A DNA stretch of 64,000 nt from Emydura subglobosa (lineage: Eukaryota > Chordata > Testudines > Chelidae), in the NCBI GenBank assembly GCA_007922225.1, contig ML680053.1, positions 4,518,164 through 4,582,163 on the forward strand. Direction: 5' to 3'. The translations under genes and the position numbers were made by a program. The notes under the pieces were generated by a model. The model was not told where the DNA came from and did no database searches. It worked only from the letters and a program-made list of their open reading frames with translations. Within the stretch, counting starts at the first letter, position 1. Each line of letters opens with the position of its first letter. Shown piece by piece: positions 44,745-54,944 of this stretch.

Positions 44745-45635
44745 CAGAAGAGAGTCTAAATCAAGGCCCTGTTCCCAGGTGATGTCGGAGTAACCTAGGG
44801 TGACTCTAGTCCATACTTCATCCATATTATTGACTATAATACCCAAATGCTCACACTTTGCCCAACCAGGACTCGCAGTAGCAACCAAAGACCTAGCTGT
44901 AATTGGTATGGAATGATCACACTGCTGCCACCCTCACTTTTAACATGGGGGTCTGGCCAGTAAAGGCTTTAGGGCTCCCCGCATGCATTGCTTCCTCACG
45001 ATCTGAGCAGTCCACCACCACCTCATTAAACCCATTGTTCTCAGTGGGATGCACACTCTGGAAGAGCTGCGGGAATGGACAGCTATGGAACCAGGACAGT
45101 GGATGCAAACATGCTGAAATAGAATATTGGTATCATTTGTTAAACTTTAATAACTAGCTTGCCAAACAAAGCCAAGAATTCAGTCACCCTATTCCCCTTG
45201 GCACTTTCATTTATTGGGTAATTAGGCTTCCAGTTTACTTTCAAAAAAATTGTTTCTCTGGGTGAAAAATCTATTTGTTTAAACCTCAGAGGAACACAGC
45301 AAAATTGATGGCCCATATGTTGTTCTGATGACAGGCCAGGGGATTTGGTTATACACTGAGCAATAGACTCATCCCCGCCCTCCACAAACAAATCCATTGA
45401 AGTCAATGCACATAGCATACTTTAGGGGGTTCAAAAATGAACGAATAATATTATCTAATCAAAATCGGTCTATCAAAGAGTGAGATGAAAAAGACTTATA
45501 TGGCATCTTGTCCATGGTGCCAGTAGTGTTTGGATTTCACCGTGATGGACACTCTAGATATACCGATGATTAGATGGATAGATAGATTTAGAGAAGAAAA
45601 GGCCCATTCTCACACTCAGAGAAGTCAATTAATAT
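44745..45635. other. Intergenic, no gene seen
   Basis: Anonymous DNA. Short GATAGATTT/GATGGATAGATAG simple sequence near 45573-45590. Confidence 0.4.
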
Positions 45636-45639
45636 TTTT

Positions 45640-45860
45640 GTCAAAAGGAGCAGGATGAAGGAAATAGATAGTATAGATTTCCAGTTCTTTGTCTATTCTA
45701 ACTTTAAATGTGTGAGGAATGAAGCATTCAGTACTTCCCTAGGAGGCTAATCCATCATCTAACCGAGTTTACCTGTAGAAAATTTTCCCTGATACCTAGA
45801 TCCACTTGTGTTTTTTTCCCATTATTTGGTGTTAAATCTTCATATGTGACATGCATAAGT
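45640..45860 (-). mobile_element. Old CR1 relic
   Basis: ACTTCCCTAGGAGGCTAATC, then CATCATCTAACCGAGTTTAC and AAATTTTCCCTGATACCTAG resemble the reversed terminal coding part of an old CR1 subfamily. Confidence 0.55.
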
Positions 45861-45864
45861 GCCA

Positions 45865-46690
45865 CTAGCATGGTACCTTTGACAGCTTTTTTTCCTAGAA
45901 GTCCAGTCTTGCCGGGATTAATATCTTACTCAACAAAAATGATGATGCTGCAGGCAGGGAACTTGCTTCCCAGGTCTCAGCCCATGAGTGCATTTTATTT
46001 TTCCAAATTAAAAGGGGGAAAAATGTCTTTAGGCCATTTTGGCTGAGAGTTAGGACAGCAAAAAGAGTAAAAAATATATATCTATAGACCTAGCTTTACT
46101 TGGGTTTGGATGTGGTCTGGGTTTTTTATTGTTGCACTCCTGCAGCTCAGAAAATAGCTGTTCCCTTTATTTTTCCGGACTTTTTTTTCTGAGGCCACTG
46201 TTGTGATGTTATTTATGAGCCATGATTCAGTAAGCACATGTGCATGTGAGCCAGTCTATATCTATTCAGCAAAGCACTTAAGCACATGCACAAGTGAAGT
46301 TAATAGGATCTGCTTTAACCATGATCTGGTCCAGCGCCCTTTGAAATCAATGAGAGTTTTTCCATTGACTGTAGTGGGCTTTGGATCAGAGCTGAACGAA
46401 GGAACACAGCCACTGCCACACAAGTTCAGACCATAGTCCATGTAGTCCAGTTGCCTGTCTCACACAGTGGCTTGAACCAGACGCTTCAGAGGCTGGCATA
46501 AAAACCCCACAGTGGGGCAATGTGGCAAAATAAGTCCCCACATCGCTCTCATCTGGGCCCATTGTAAAGCTGTGGGTTGTGTGTCGTGGTACAAGAGACA
46601 GGAATGTGACCTGGCAAGCAAATAACATGTTTTTACAATTGCACAAGTGTATTTTTCTGCGCCATGATAACCCCGGATGAGGCGCAATGC
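45865..46690. other. Intergenic with palindromic relic
   Basis: 46205-46400 is an old palindromic element (CATGATTCAGTAAGCACATG, CAGCAAAGCACTTAAGCACA, ATTGACTGTAGTGGGCTTTG). Frames at 46386-46762 minus show no domain. Confidence 0.45.
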
Positions 46691-46697
46691 AACTTTA

Positions 46698-46820
46698 GGC
46701 CTTGATCCTGCAAACACTACAACCTGAGTAATTACTCTCCTGAGCTGTGCTCTTGAGTCCAATCAGACCACTCGTGGGAGTAAATGCACTCCAATGCGCC
46801 AGGGTTTGCAGGACTGGGCC
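46698..46820. mobile_element. Palindromic MITE, GATCCTGCAAAC type
   Basis: GGCCTTGATCCTGCAAAC at the left is mirrored by GGGTTTGCAGGACTGGGCC at the right. Interior arms CTGAGTAATTACTC and GAGTAAATGCACTC. Relative of 47283-47445. Confidence 0.8.
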
Positions 46821-47234
46821 CATATGTTGTGCTGCGGCTTTCCTGCACGTCAGTCCCCAGGGTTAAGTAATGAACAATTGCAGAGTTCAGCAAGAGCTTA
46901 GAACACATTGACTTCTACTGAAGTAAATCTCCGTTTTTATTAACCCGAGAGGTAAATATTGACTGAGGTGAAAGGAAGGTCAATATTTGCCAGGAGGGAC
47001 AACAAAGCAATGCGGCAGCTGGGAGAGATACCCAGAGCATATCTGCGCTCAGGGGGCAGAGAGGCTGCGTGAGACTGGCTGGGAAACACCTAATCTGCTT
47101 CCCAGAAAGAGCTAACAAGTTGAGTCAGGTAGGAAACTGGGTGAATGCAAAATAATGGTACTTGGGCTGGGATTCAATGAAGCACCAAAACACTTCCTGG
47201 TAAGCGTGCTCTGTTGAAGCAGGGCCTAAAAGTA

Positions 47235-47540
47235 TTATTCTCCCCCATCTTGTATCAGGAGAAACCGAGGTACAGAGATTAACAGCGTGATCTGCAGAGG
47301 GGCTGGGCGTTCACAGCTCCAGCCGAAGTCAGTGGGAGCTACGGGTACTCGGCGCCTTTGAAGAGCTGGCAGCAAGGGCTTCCTCCTGTGCTCATTGAAG
47401 TAAATAGCAAAATTCCCACTGGTTTCCATGGTGCAAGTTCGGGCCTTAAGTAATTTGCCCAAGGCCCCAGAGGGGAAGTCAGTGTCTGAAGTGGAGAGCT
47501 TTTGGCTCCCAGTCCTATGCTCAGACTACTCAACTACGCT
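47235..47540 (-). mobile_element. MIR/CORE-type SINE split by a MITE
   Basis: Left piece 47235-47282 reads GAAACCGAGGTACAGAGATT. Right piece 47446-47540 resumes with TTAAGTAATTTGCCCAAGG and continues GAGCTTTTGGCTCCCAGTCC. Joined at TTAA, the two give a continuous reversed SINE body, so the 163-base piece between is a later insertion. Confidence 0.85.
47283..47445. mobile_element. Palindromic MITE inserted at TTAA
   Basis: Flanked on both sides by TTAA (47279-47282 and 47446-47449). The left end AGCGTGATCTGCAG and reversed right end GGCCCGAACTTGCAC are worn inverted ends of the GATCCTGCA family. The interior has GAAGTCAGTGGGAGCT and TTGAAGTAAATAGC. A TTAA duplication is the hallmark of piggyBac-type movement. 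A TTA/TAA duplication of Harbinger type cannot be excluded from one site. Confidence 0.75.
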
Positions 47541-47544
47541 AGCA

Positions 47545-48260
47545 GCCAGAAGAGAAAACAGGTGGGAAGGAGACTGGGCTGTGGAAAAGGACTGTATAAA
47601 AGCCCATCATTGGTCAAGTCTGGGTTAAGTGACGCGGGTTCAAGCTATCACTAATTGGTACAGAGTTCAATAAACATTGGACTGGCTGCTGAGGCAAGAG
47701 AGTGGGGTGAAGGATTCTCCTCAAGTGTGTGGGGGGGGTCTCATTGAGACTCGCCTGTGTGTGAGTTTGCAAAACATTTCCGATGCCACTGGAGCATCTG
47801 TGGAAAATTTGAAACCGCCCAATGAAATTTTGCACAAAAAGCCACTTTAGCTCAAAAATGGCCCCTTGTGAATTTTGAACTTATAGGATTCGCGAGGGTT
47901 TATTTTCATGTACAAGCAGCTGTGACATGGGCAAGGGCACTACCTGGTCCCTAGGGAACTAAGAGGTTAAATCAGCTGGGTTTCTTCCAGCCTGTCCACA
48001 GATGCAAAGGGAAGAAGATTGGGGGTGGGGGAAGAATAACTTTCTGAATTTCCAGAGTTGTGAGACTGGGCTCCACCAGATTTCTGTTTCCTTTTCTACT
48101 GATGTGAACTTGTTTGGATTTCTTGTTATAAACATGAATCCTCCAGGAAAAGACCTTTCATCTTTCATCGAGTTGGACATTTTCCTAAAACATTCTACTT
48201 GAGAAGTTAATGGGCTTGATAGAGTTCACTTACACAACAGGAAAAGATAATTCCTTCCGC
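47545..48260. other. Intergenic, no gene seen
   Basis: Anonymous DNA with no supported feature. Confidence 0.4.
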
Positions 48261-48264
48261 TGCA

Positions 48265-48345
48265 GGAATTCTGTGGCCTGTGTTACAGAGGTGATCAGAC
48301 TGAATGATCACAATTGTCCCTTGAGGCTTTGTAGTCTATTAACCT
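48265..48345 (+). mobile_element. CR1 LINE 3' tail
   Basis: AGGAATTCTGTGGCCTGTGT, then GGTGATCAGACTGAATGATC and TTTGTAGTCTATTA. Confidence 0.8.
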
Positions 48346-48349
48346 TGCA

Positions 48350-49145
48350 GGGACTTGGCAAGTTTTCAGGTTGTTTGCTGCATGGGAAAGTTCTGTTCCT
48401 GAAATTTCACGAGAGGAGGAAAATCAATATTTCTGAGGGTGCTGAACTGCATGAAATCCGTAAGTGAAAAAATTCACACTAAATTTTCCCACCTCTGCAC
48501 GGCCCTGATTTTATCCACACTCAGTCAGTTGGACTGTGCTTGACAACGAAAGGGTGTAATAAATAGACTTGTAATCCTGGCTAACCAGGTTCCTCTTACT
48601 GGCAGTGCTTATGTCATCTTAGCTCTCTCCCTGACTCCTTTTGCCAGAATGTGTCTAGTGCGAATTAGGTGAGAGAAAAATCAAAATGACTCATGCTGGG
48701 AATTTCACACCAGATTTCTTTCCCATTTGCTGTTGGCTTTTGAATTGCCTTGACTTTATCAGATCAAACCACGCTCCTAAATACAGGTTTCTACCTGCGT
48801 TCTTTGTACACATGGAGCCAGCTCCCCCTGAGGGGAAGGTCATAGTGAGGTCTTAAATGCAGCACGGGGGGAGGGGTTGCACTGGGGGACTGCGCTGCCC
48901 CTGTGATGTACAGTTCTGCAGGTTTCCATAGCTGGCCCATGGAGGGATCGCTGGGGTGGGGCTATTTGGGGGTCTGCGGATCCAGTGATCAAGCTTCACG
49001 CGTAGGCCTGGTCTGCCCTGAGCTTGTTCTTAACTCTCCCGGTGTTGCAGCAGCTCCATTAGTGATAGCAACAGAACGGGGTGCCAATGTAGCCCGATTG
49101 TCCCTTGAAAATCTTTGCTCCTTCTGCATGGATCTGGGCAGATGT
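48350..49145. other. Intergenic, no gene seen
   Basis: Anonymous DNA. The frame at 48903-49151 shows no domain and runs into a MITE. Confidence 0.4.
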
Positions 49146-49148
49146 ACC

Positions 49149-49272
49149 TAGGGTTGCCAGTTTTGGTTGGACGTATGCCTGGAAGTTTCATCACATGACA
49201 TAATCTTTAATTCAAGATTAATCTTCGATTCCTGAAGATTTTCTGGATAATCCTGGAGGGTTGGCAAACCCA
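49149..49272. mobile_element. Palindromic MITE, second copy, reversed
   Basis: TAGGGTTGCCAGTTTTGG, then TTTCATCACATGACATAATC and TCCTGGAGGGTTGGCAAACC. Aligns with the reverse complement of 36933-37056 along its whole length. Confidence 0.85.
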
Positions 49273-49489
49273 AAGAAGCTCATGATCTGTAGATAGCAAA
49301 AGTAGAAATGAGGGGAGGGGGGCTGGAAGCCTGGATCTTAGCGACACCCAACATGGTCTGGCAGCACCATAGCATACCCAGGCCTGATTTTCACAGGAAA
49401 ATCATAAGCCGCCAGTTGATAGCAGGATTGCCTTACTCTCACTTTCTCAATCAGCTTTTCCCAAAACTGCAAAGTTAGAGGCAGGGGGG

Positions 49490-50060
49490 GCCAATGAGCA
49501 AGGCATTCAGCTAGAGACCTGGGTGCAACTCCTTGCTCTGCCACTGACTTTGCTGTGTGACCTTGTTCAAGTCATGTCATCGCTCTGTACCTCTGTTTCC
49601 CCACCCACTCTTTGTGTGCCTTGTCTATTTAGACTGTCACTCTTTGGGGCAGGGATTGTCTCATACGATGTGCATGTATAACAGGGCTCTGATCCTTTTT
49701 AGGGCTTCCAGGGGCTAATGCAGCATTGCCAAACTCTCGTGACTTTTGGTGTTTTTCTTGAAGGTCCTGCTCCGAGAATCATGTACTTCCTTACATGAGA
49801 CTCCCAGCTTTCATTAAACAAAAAGTACACTTCTAGCTCTCAGAGTTTCAAAGAAAAGCTTGAAAGTCTGACCCAGATTCACCCTGAAGATTCAAAAACC
49901 TGCAGGGATATAAAAATGGAACTAAAAAATTATTTTTTAAAAATACCATGATTTTTAAGCCAGTCTCCTTTATTTATCTATTTATTTTTGAGGCCTGGCT
50001 CCTGATTTTTTGAATGTTTGGGATTGGCCACACTGATACGGTAATGCAAATAATAATGAG
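49490..50060 (+). mobile_element. MIR/CORE-type SINE split by a DNA element
   Basis: Left piece 49490-49720 has CACTGACTTTGCTGTGTGAC, CTCTGTTTCCCCACCC and CTGATCCTTTTTAGGGCTTC. The tail resumes after 50035 with ACGGTAATGCAAATAATAAT. The element at 49721-50035 therefore landed in the SINE. Confidence 0.85.
49721..50035 (+). mobile_element. Non-autonomous DNA element, copy 2
   Basis: CAGCATTGCCAAACTCTCGT at the left and TTTGGGATTGGCCACACTG at the right are worn inverted ends. Interior ATCATGTACTTCCTTACATG, AAAGAAAAGCTTGAAAGT and CCTGATTTTTTGAATGTTTG matches 24455-24770 in order. Confidence 0.8.
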
Positions 50061-50246
50061 TGAGGCAAATAGGTGAGAGTTGACAAGAATGGGCTCTGAC
50101 CTCATTAACTGGGCAGACAAGCGTACATTTGAACTGCCAGGGCAAAAAATATAAATATGGTGTAACATTTAGACATCCTGTAAGGCTTCAAGATGAATTA
50201 TGCAAGTGACAAGATAATATGTAGGTGGGCTCTTAGATTAGATTAG

Positions 50247-51109
50247 ATTGGGTATGTCTTTGCTGAAAAAAAAAAATGTGGTCTTAACTCAGTTTAAAAT
50301 AGGAATGAAGACATGGCAGCTTGACTTTTTAACTAGGTTTCAGTGGCGTACTGAGGATCTTCAGTGCTCTGGGACCAAGCCTACATTTGTGTCCCCCCCC
50401 TGGCCTCATGTGTCATCCCGCCACGCAGGAAAGAAGAGGTCCCGGCACTGTCCCCCATCTGCCCCAGGGAGGGGAGGTCTGTACCTGAGGGGGGAGAGAG
50501 GGAAAGCATGACGCTTTGGGCAGGTGCAAATACAGGCTTGGCTCCGCCAACCCTCCTCCCCGCACTTACCCACTGCACAGCACCCAGAGCAGCCTCACCC
50601 GCCGGACTGGGGCTGGAGGCTGGGCCATCCCTTCATGATGCATGGGGTGGGGGAGGCGCTAAGGGGCACAGCTCAGAGCCTCCTGCCCATCGTGAAGGGC
50701 CGGACCGGCATGCTCCCCTACACTTACCCGCCGCTCCAGCCCCGCAGCCCAGCGCCGGCTTGGACGGGGTGGCCTCAACCCCTGGGGGGGTGCTGGGCAG
50801 GCTCTTCATGACACACAGGGGGAGACGCTGAGGGGGACCCCTCAGAGCCTCCTGAGTCCCTCGCCTCCTACACATGGTGAAGGGCCGGCCCGGCACCCCC
50901 CCCCGCAGGCTGGCACCCAGGGGCCTGCACCCCCCTCCACCTCGCCCCTCGATATGCCACTGCTAAGTTTAGCAGCGTGAGTTCAATCCTAGGCTCCCCT
51001 GCAGAGCTTAACTCAAGCTCCTGACCTGAGTTGCTGCGTCTTCACTGTTACCGTAACCCCAGTTAGCTAACCTGAGTTGAGAACACACCTCTCTTTGCAC
51101 TGAATACAT
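50247..51109. mobile_element. Palindromic MITE split by a GC-rich hAT element
   Basis: Left piece 50247-50340 begins TTGGGTATGTCTTTGCTG with AAAAAAATGTGGTCTTAACT. Right piece 50963-51109 ends AGAACACACCTCTCTTTGCA and TGAATACATAC, the reverse of that left end. GAAGACATGGCAGC and GCTGCGTCTTCAC are inner arms. The intervening 622 bases carry a different element. Confidence 0.8.
50341..50962 (+). mobile_element. GC-rich non-autonomous hAT element, complete copy A
   Basis: 622 bases. Ends CAGTGGCGTACTGAGG and, reversed, CAGTGGCATATCGAGG. Flanking octamers CTAGGTTT (50333-50340) and CTAAGTTT (50963-50970) match at 7 of 8, a hAT-type target duplication. The interior is about two-thirds tandem repeat with a period near 175-180 (CTTCATGAxxCA... 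at 50631 and 50803). No transposase is encoded, and the overlapping long frames here are GC artefacts. Confidence 0.88.
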
Positions 51110-51111
51110 AC

Positions 51112-51708
51112 TCTGTGCAAGCAGCCGGGAGGGCGATCTGTGACAAAGACAGACAAGCCCTGACGCATGCTTCGATCACTGACGCAGCAGGGGCAGTAAG
51201 CCGTGGAAAGCTCTCTCCGCGCGTTAAGAAAGCTGATGAGAAAGAAGGGGAAAAGACGGTGGCTGATTCTGTTGCCGGTTTTTAAGCAACTCGTGATTTT
51301 CTGAGTGCTTGGGGTTGACAATATTTCCATAGACAGTACAACACCCATCTACGGCTGTTGCAACACTGCTCTTGCCACTGGATCAGAGGCTTTTGCTGAA
51401 ACCTCCCCCCTAGACTAGCTGAGGTTAGCTGTAACATTAGTGATTTCTTCCTTTCCATGTCAGGCCCTGACCACGATGGCTGACATCACGCAGACATTCA
51501 TCATCACACCAGCTCCTACCTAGGAGGTCGTGCCTCTGCTTTTTTGGGCTAGCCCTAAGGTCAAATGTGTGGGGGGGGGGAGGGGGAAATGGCCAAATGG
51601 GAGGACACAAGAAGTGCTCCTAACTCAGCAACCTTCTCACACAGAATCCCAGCAACTAGAGGTGCAAGGATCTTGGTCAATGTACGTGTGCGACACCCTT
51701 CCAAGGTA
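51112..51708. other. Intergenic, no gene seen
   Basis: Anonymous DNA with a G-run at 51572-51582. Confidence 0.4.
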
Positions 51709-51711
51709 AGG

Positions 51712-51812
51712 AAATGTTATCCTCACCCACTTTAAATGGAGAATTGACGCTCAGCCAGATTAAGGGACTTGCCCATGGCTGCACAGGAAGCCTGTGACAC
51801 AGCACAGGATTG
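51712..51812 (-). mobile_element. MIR/CORE-type SINE fragment
   Basis: TTATCCTCACCCACTTTAAA, then GGGACTTGCCCATGGCTGCA and CAGCACAGGATTGAGC, reversed SINE body. Confidence 0.8.
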
Positions 51813-51819
51813 AGCACGG

Positions 51820-51907
51820 AGGCTCAGATCCTCAGACGTATTTAGGGGCCTGACTCCATTGAAATGAATGGGACTTTGGCATCTAAATACCACTGAGCAT
51901 CTGGGAC
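51820..51907. mobile_element. Palindromic MITE
   Basis: GGCTCAGATCCTCAGACGTA and TTTAGGGGCC at the left; GCATCTAAATACCACTGAGC and ATCTGGGAC at the right, which fold back on each other around CATTGAAATGAATG. Confidence 0.7.
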
Positions 51908-52069
51908 AGACTTCTTCAGTCCCATTTTACGGTCTTAATCACACCACCATCCTTCCTCTGTGACCTCAGTGGAGTTACTCTAGTTTTACAGTGGGTTCAA
52001 GGGGATCAAAACCTAGCGCGAGATACTGTTTGCAGGACTATGGCATAAACACATAACACTGATGTTAGT

Positions 52070-52170
52070 CCATAGCCAAACACATTAAGGCTAGAATGGA
52101 CCATTATGACCTATTCTGACCAGCTGCAGAAATCAAGCCAGAGAATTTCACCCTCATCAAGCCCAGTAAC
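52070..52170 (-). mobile_element. CR1 LINE 3' tail
   Basis: CATTAAGGCTAGAATGGACC, then ATTATGACCTATTCTGACC, reversed CR1 3' UTR. Confidence 0.8.
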
Positions 52171-52174
52171 TTGT

Positions 52175-52602
52175 GGTTACAGTTATGTAGATGTGGATTG
52201 TGCTGCCGTTTCACTGGGGAATTCCGTTGTGGCATAGGTTTTTGGCTCTCTGACTGCAGAAGTGTAGAAATCAATAGAGAGAGGAGAATTTAAATTGCCT
52301 TTTTTATTCTTTTTTCATAAAAAGGGACGTTAAACACTAATCTGCTTTAACGACATGGATATTGTAAGTCAAGAAATTAAAAAGCTGTCTCAGACACTGC
52401 TTAATTCAGAACAGAAGAGGTGCCGGGGCTCAAGCAATGATTTACTTTCATAACTGAGGTGGCAGACCCAGAGGTGCCAGGGCTATGAACTGCCACGCCT
52501 AGAGGTATGGGGCTCAGCCCTGGCACAAATTAACCACTGGTCTCAGATTAAACTTCACTCATTAACTCTGCATATGTGGAGTATTTCGAATGACTAGTGC
52601 TA
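52175..52602. other. Intergenic, no gene seen
   Basis: AT-rich DNA. A short repeated phrase GAGGTGCCGGGGCT / GAGGTGCCAGGGCT lies at 52418 and 52471. No gene. Confidence 0.4.
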
Positions 52603-52603
52603 C

Positions 52604-53213
52604 CAGTGGGCATGCCAAGAGTCTCCGGTGGCCGGGGGGCCAAGCCTACATTTGTGCCCCACCCCACAGGCCTCACGCCCCCTGCACAGGGTAGGAGTGG
52701 TCCTGGCGCTGCCCCCCAGCAGCCCCGGGGAGGTGGGTCCGTACCTGCAGGGAGCCGGGGAAGGGCGTGGGGGAGGCAGAAGCTTGGGGGCACAAATGCA
52801 GGCTTGGTTCTGCTGCCTTCCCTTCCTGCCTCCCGCACTTACCGGGTATGTGGTGCCCGACCCTCTTGCTGCAGCCCGGCACTGGCTCGGACCGGGCAGC
52901 CTCTCCTCCCAGTCTGGGGGAGAAGGCGGCCTTTCACGATGCGCTGGGGTGGGTGCTGGGGGGCGCCCCTCAGTGCCTCTTGAACCCCCCCCGCTCCCTC
53001 ACCGAGAAGGGCTGGGCCGGGCTGGGCGGCGCTCTCCCTTGCATTTACCTGCCGCTCCAGCCCTGCAGGGTGCCATGGGGCAGCCTTCCACCCCCCCCCC
53101 AACCGCCTGGGGAGGGGGGCTGGGCTGGCCCTTAATGATGCTCGGAGAGGGAGGCACTAAAGGGCACCCCTCAGCGCCTCCTGCGTCCCCTGCCACCCTC
53201 CCGTCTTAATACA
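52604..53213 (+). mobile_element. GC-rich non-autonomous hAT element, copy B
   Basis: Starts CAGTGGGCATGCCAAGAG and then follows copy A: CCAAGCCTACATTTGTGCCC, CCCGGGGAGGTGGGTCCGT, ATGCAGGCTTGGTTCTG, CTGCCGCTCCAGCCCTGCAG. It has the same internal tandem repeats (CTTTCACGATGCGCTGGGG at 52930, CTTAATGATGCTCGGAG at 53131). The right terminus is missing; sequence departs near 53195-53213. CpG-dense but not a gene promoter. Confidence 0.82.
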
Positions 53214-53214
53214 C

Positions 53215-54940
53215 GACAGGCCTAATTATATCCTCAAATCTGCATGCACAACTGGAGTTGTATATATGTGTGTCTGTGGATAAAATTGTCCTATTCCAAG
53301 TGTGAGAAAGTTAAGGTTGCTTTTGAGAACTTTAACTCTTGTACTTCCAGACTCTGGAATGTTTAAATTGGTAACCTTGACACAACACTAACATAGTTCA
53401 CTCCTGTGGGGGTATGCGTGTGATAAATTGCAAAGCCCTTGGAATCAATTCCACCTTTGATGACCCCATCTGCACTTTCCCCTGCGAGTACTTCTAACAT
53501 TGCAAATATGGGCTTAGCTTAGAGAGCCACTGGTTTATTTTTAATTAACCTGCTAGACAAATGTTTCCTTTCTACAAAATGTGGAATTCCCCCTCAACCT
53601 ACACAAGGCCCTGGACAGACAATATCCTGTGCTTCGACCAACTACAGATTATAATTTGCTGTCTCACAAATCTGCTCCTAAATCTCAATGGTTGATCTCC
53701 AGTGGGGGACCACACTATTGGCTCTAGTCCTGAAGGTCCCAAGATATAGAATGAGGTCAGAGGCTTCACGGTTATTCCCGTTTCACCCTGGTGTGACTCC
53801 TTTGAAATCAGTAGAGTCACTGCAGCATAAAAAGGAGTCATGCAACAGAAAACCTGGTCCATGGCATTTTTATTATAGGACATTTCAAGGTCATTTATAA
53901 TGTATTGATTATAAATAGGTGGTAAGTGAGGCACCTGGTTTAACAGATGGGAGACAAAAAACTGTCCTGATACCTTTTCAATTTGTTTTTCTGCACTATA
54001 CATAGAATGCATGATGGGGTGATATAAAGGTGGCTGGCCATGTGTGCTGCTCTCTGGCACAACAGAACCAGAAAAGAGCTGGATCTGGTCCGTTGATAAT
54101 CCCTCCTGGGGGGGAGACGTCTCAGTTGATACAAAACCAGCGCTCATCGTACCACCCCCAACCATCCACTTCTAGCACAGGGGGTGAGAAGTGGCAATGT
54201 GTTCCACCGGTCCCCGGCTGCTGTCTAGTCCCCGGGGGCATGCACCCCGCTGACGTAGGTTAGCACCATCCTTAGGCCCGGCGGGGTGGTGAAGATTGGC
54301 CTAGAGAATCAAGGAGCCGTAACTGGCATCCTGATGGCCCCCGTTCTGCGTGGCACGCTGCCTAACGATCTCAGGGCTCCCTCTACCTGTGAGTGATGCA
54401 GCCGTCCCAGACGTGCTAATTAAACCATTATAACACAGTTTGCCACCCCTCCCCCCATCTGCTTCTCTTCATACATTAAAAATAAACCCTAAGCACGTAC
54501 AATTTCATCCCAGCTATTCCTAACGCCTCAGCTCTGTCATGCCCCATTCCTCAAACACAAAAGGATGAGAAGAATATGGCCCCATATGGGGACAAGTTCC
54601 CATTCTGGGCCCAGTCTGCCACCTTCATTCACTAACATTAAAATCAGCGTGACTACTTAGGTGAGTGGGGACTATTCTCTGGAGTAAGGCCTGTGGGAGT
54701 GGGGCCCTATCAGGGAATTAATCAAAAGGAATAAAATATTCACGAGGCTGATTGTTTTTTTGGGTTTTTTTAAATGACTTGAGATAACAGAATAGCAATG
54801 GTCACTGCTGTTGGTTTCCCTGTTGCAGGGGCGCCTGATTCTTATTCTTTGTGCACAAACACTCCTACAAAAAAGCAGCAGGAGTGTCGGGTGTGCAAGA
54901 AATGCAAAACCAGGCCTTTTCCCACTCCGGGATACAGTAT
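53215..54940. other. Intergenic, no gene seen
   Basis: The 188-codon minus frame at 53599-54165 opens at an ATG but has no domain, no splice context that I can support and no codon pattern. 53960-54130 may be an unnamed repeat. No gene called. Confidence 0.4.
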
Positions 54941-54944
54941 CCAA

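Noticed and set aside
50364..50831. Long frames in GC-rich blocks at 50364-50896 and 52548-53209
   Set aside because: They lie wholly inside non-autonomous hAT copies with tandem repeats, and the two copies do not keep a common frame.
53599..54165. 188-codon minus-strand frame
   Set aside because: No domain, no splice sites or codon bias that I can support, and part of the stretch looks like repeat DNA.
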